Assembly (NCBI RefSeq): GCF_002208135.1
Contig: NZ_CP021646.1
Location: forward strand, 174,501 to 238,500
DNA: 64,000 nucleotides
DNA from: Pseudoalteromonas piscicida
Lineage (GTDB): Bacteria; Pseudomonadota; Gammaproteobacteria; Enterobacterales; Alteromonadaceae
Direction: 5' to 3'
Under the pieces are notes generated by a model. That model worked only from the letters and a program-made list of their open reading frames with translations. It was not told the origin of the DNA and searched no databases. The position numbers and the translations under genes are program-made. Below are positions 63,918-64,000 of the stretch, one piece after another (the first letter of the stretch is position 1; each line of letters begins with the position of its first letter).

Positions 63918-64000
63918 ATGGAATTAGCAATTAAAGGCGCTGGCGCGCTTGAAGTTTCCGAAGCTACTTTTGGGCGTGAGTTTAACGAAGCATTAGTACA
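63918..64000 (+). CDS. rplD: 50S ribosomal protein L4 (5' end, cut by window edge)
   Basis: The frame opens MELAIKGAGALEVSEATFGR and continues to the end of the window, matching the N terminus of L4 (E. coli: [20 protein letters not shown]). TGGAG precedes the ATG. L4 is also the expected autogenous repressor of this operon. Confidence 0.93.
   Translation, partial: MELAIKGAGALEVSEATFGREFNEALV

Overview
The window looks like a 64 kb chromosomal segment of a marine gammaproteobacterium of the Alteromonadales, most likely Pseudoalteromonas or a close relative. The reasons are the moderate-to-low GC content, E. coli-like gene neighbourhoods (yheU-yheT-yheS-yheV-slyX-fkpA, rsd near hemE, murB-birA-tRNAs-tuf, the start of the S10 operon), and accessory families common in that order (fatty-acid cis/trans isomerase, TAXI-type TRAP transporter, CheV, CheW with a zinc-binding insert, TIGR02444 and DUF3149 proteins). 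The genus is inferred from gene content, not from an alignment.

Layout. Positions 1-60 hold two NtrC-like sites, probably the enhancer of a glnA gene left of the window. Positions 183-10174 form a minus-strand MacB-like export module: permease 2, a sigma-54 response regulator, its histidine kinase, then an adaptor-ATPase-permease 1 operon. Both export units have a near-consensus sigma-54 promoter and an inverted-repeat operator at identical spacing. typA follows, then a minus-strand block (CheW-CZB, substrate-binding protein, tmcA, uvrD, cheV). Positions 19.6-31 kb hold a K+ channel with a small membrane partner, EVE, tesB, a CsgG/DUF4810/DUF799 lipoprotein operon, a truncated barrel gene, a VOC protein, an SDR, and cti with an acidic partner gene. 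Positions 31-34 kb carry nucleotide housekeeping genes (dUTPase, yrfG, nudE, cysQ).

Positions 34.0-34.8 kb carry three initiator tRNA genes interleaved with degenerate tRNA-like repeats. An MCP, a dipeptidase, an outer-membrane protein and a LytS/LytTR two-component pair follow, then the yhe/slyX/fkpA cluster, rsd, hemE, an M1 peptidase, murB-birA-coaX, four tRNAs and tuf. Downstream of tuf there is a four-copy tandem repeat containing the terminator, a MITE-like element, a TAXI TRAP transporter, plsB, and the S10 operon leader with rpsJ, rplC and the start of rplD.

What stands out: the paired sigma-54 promoters and operators of the export module; the initiator-tRNA array with chimeric hairpin-bearing units; a promoter-terminator pair upstream of rsd that could make a short RNA or act as an attenuator; the repeats after tuf; and three genes (EVE, VOC, LytS-type kinase) broken at four G tracts, each restored by adding exactly one G. 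The last pattern may be real slippage or an assembly artefact. I found no CRISPR array, prophage, complete insertion sequence or recognisable defence system.
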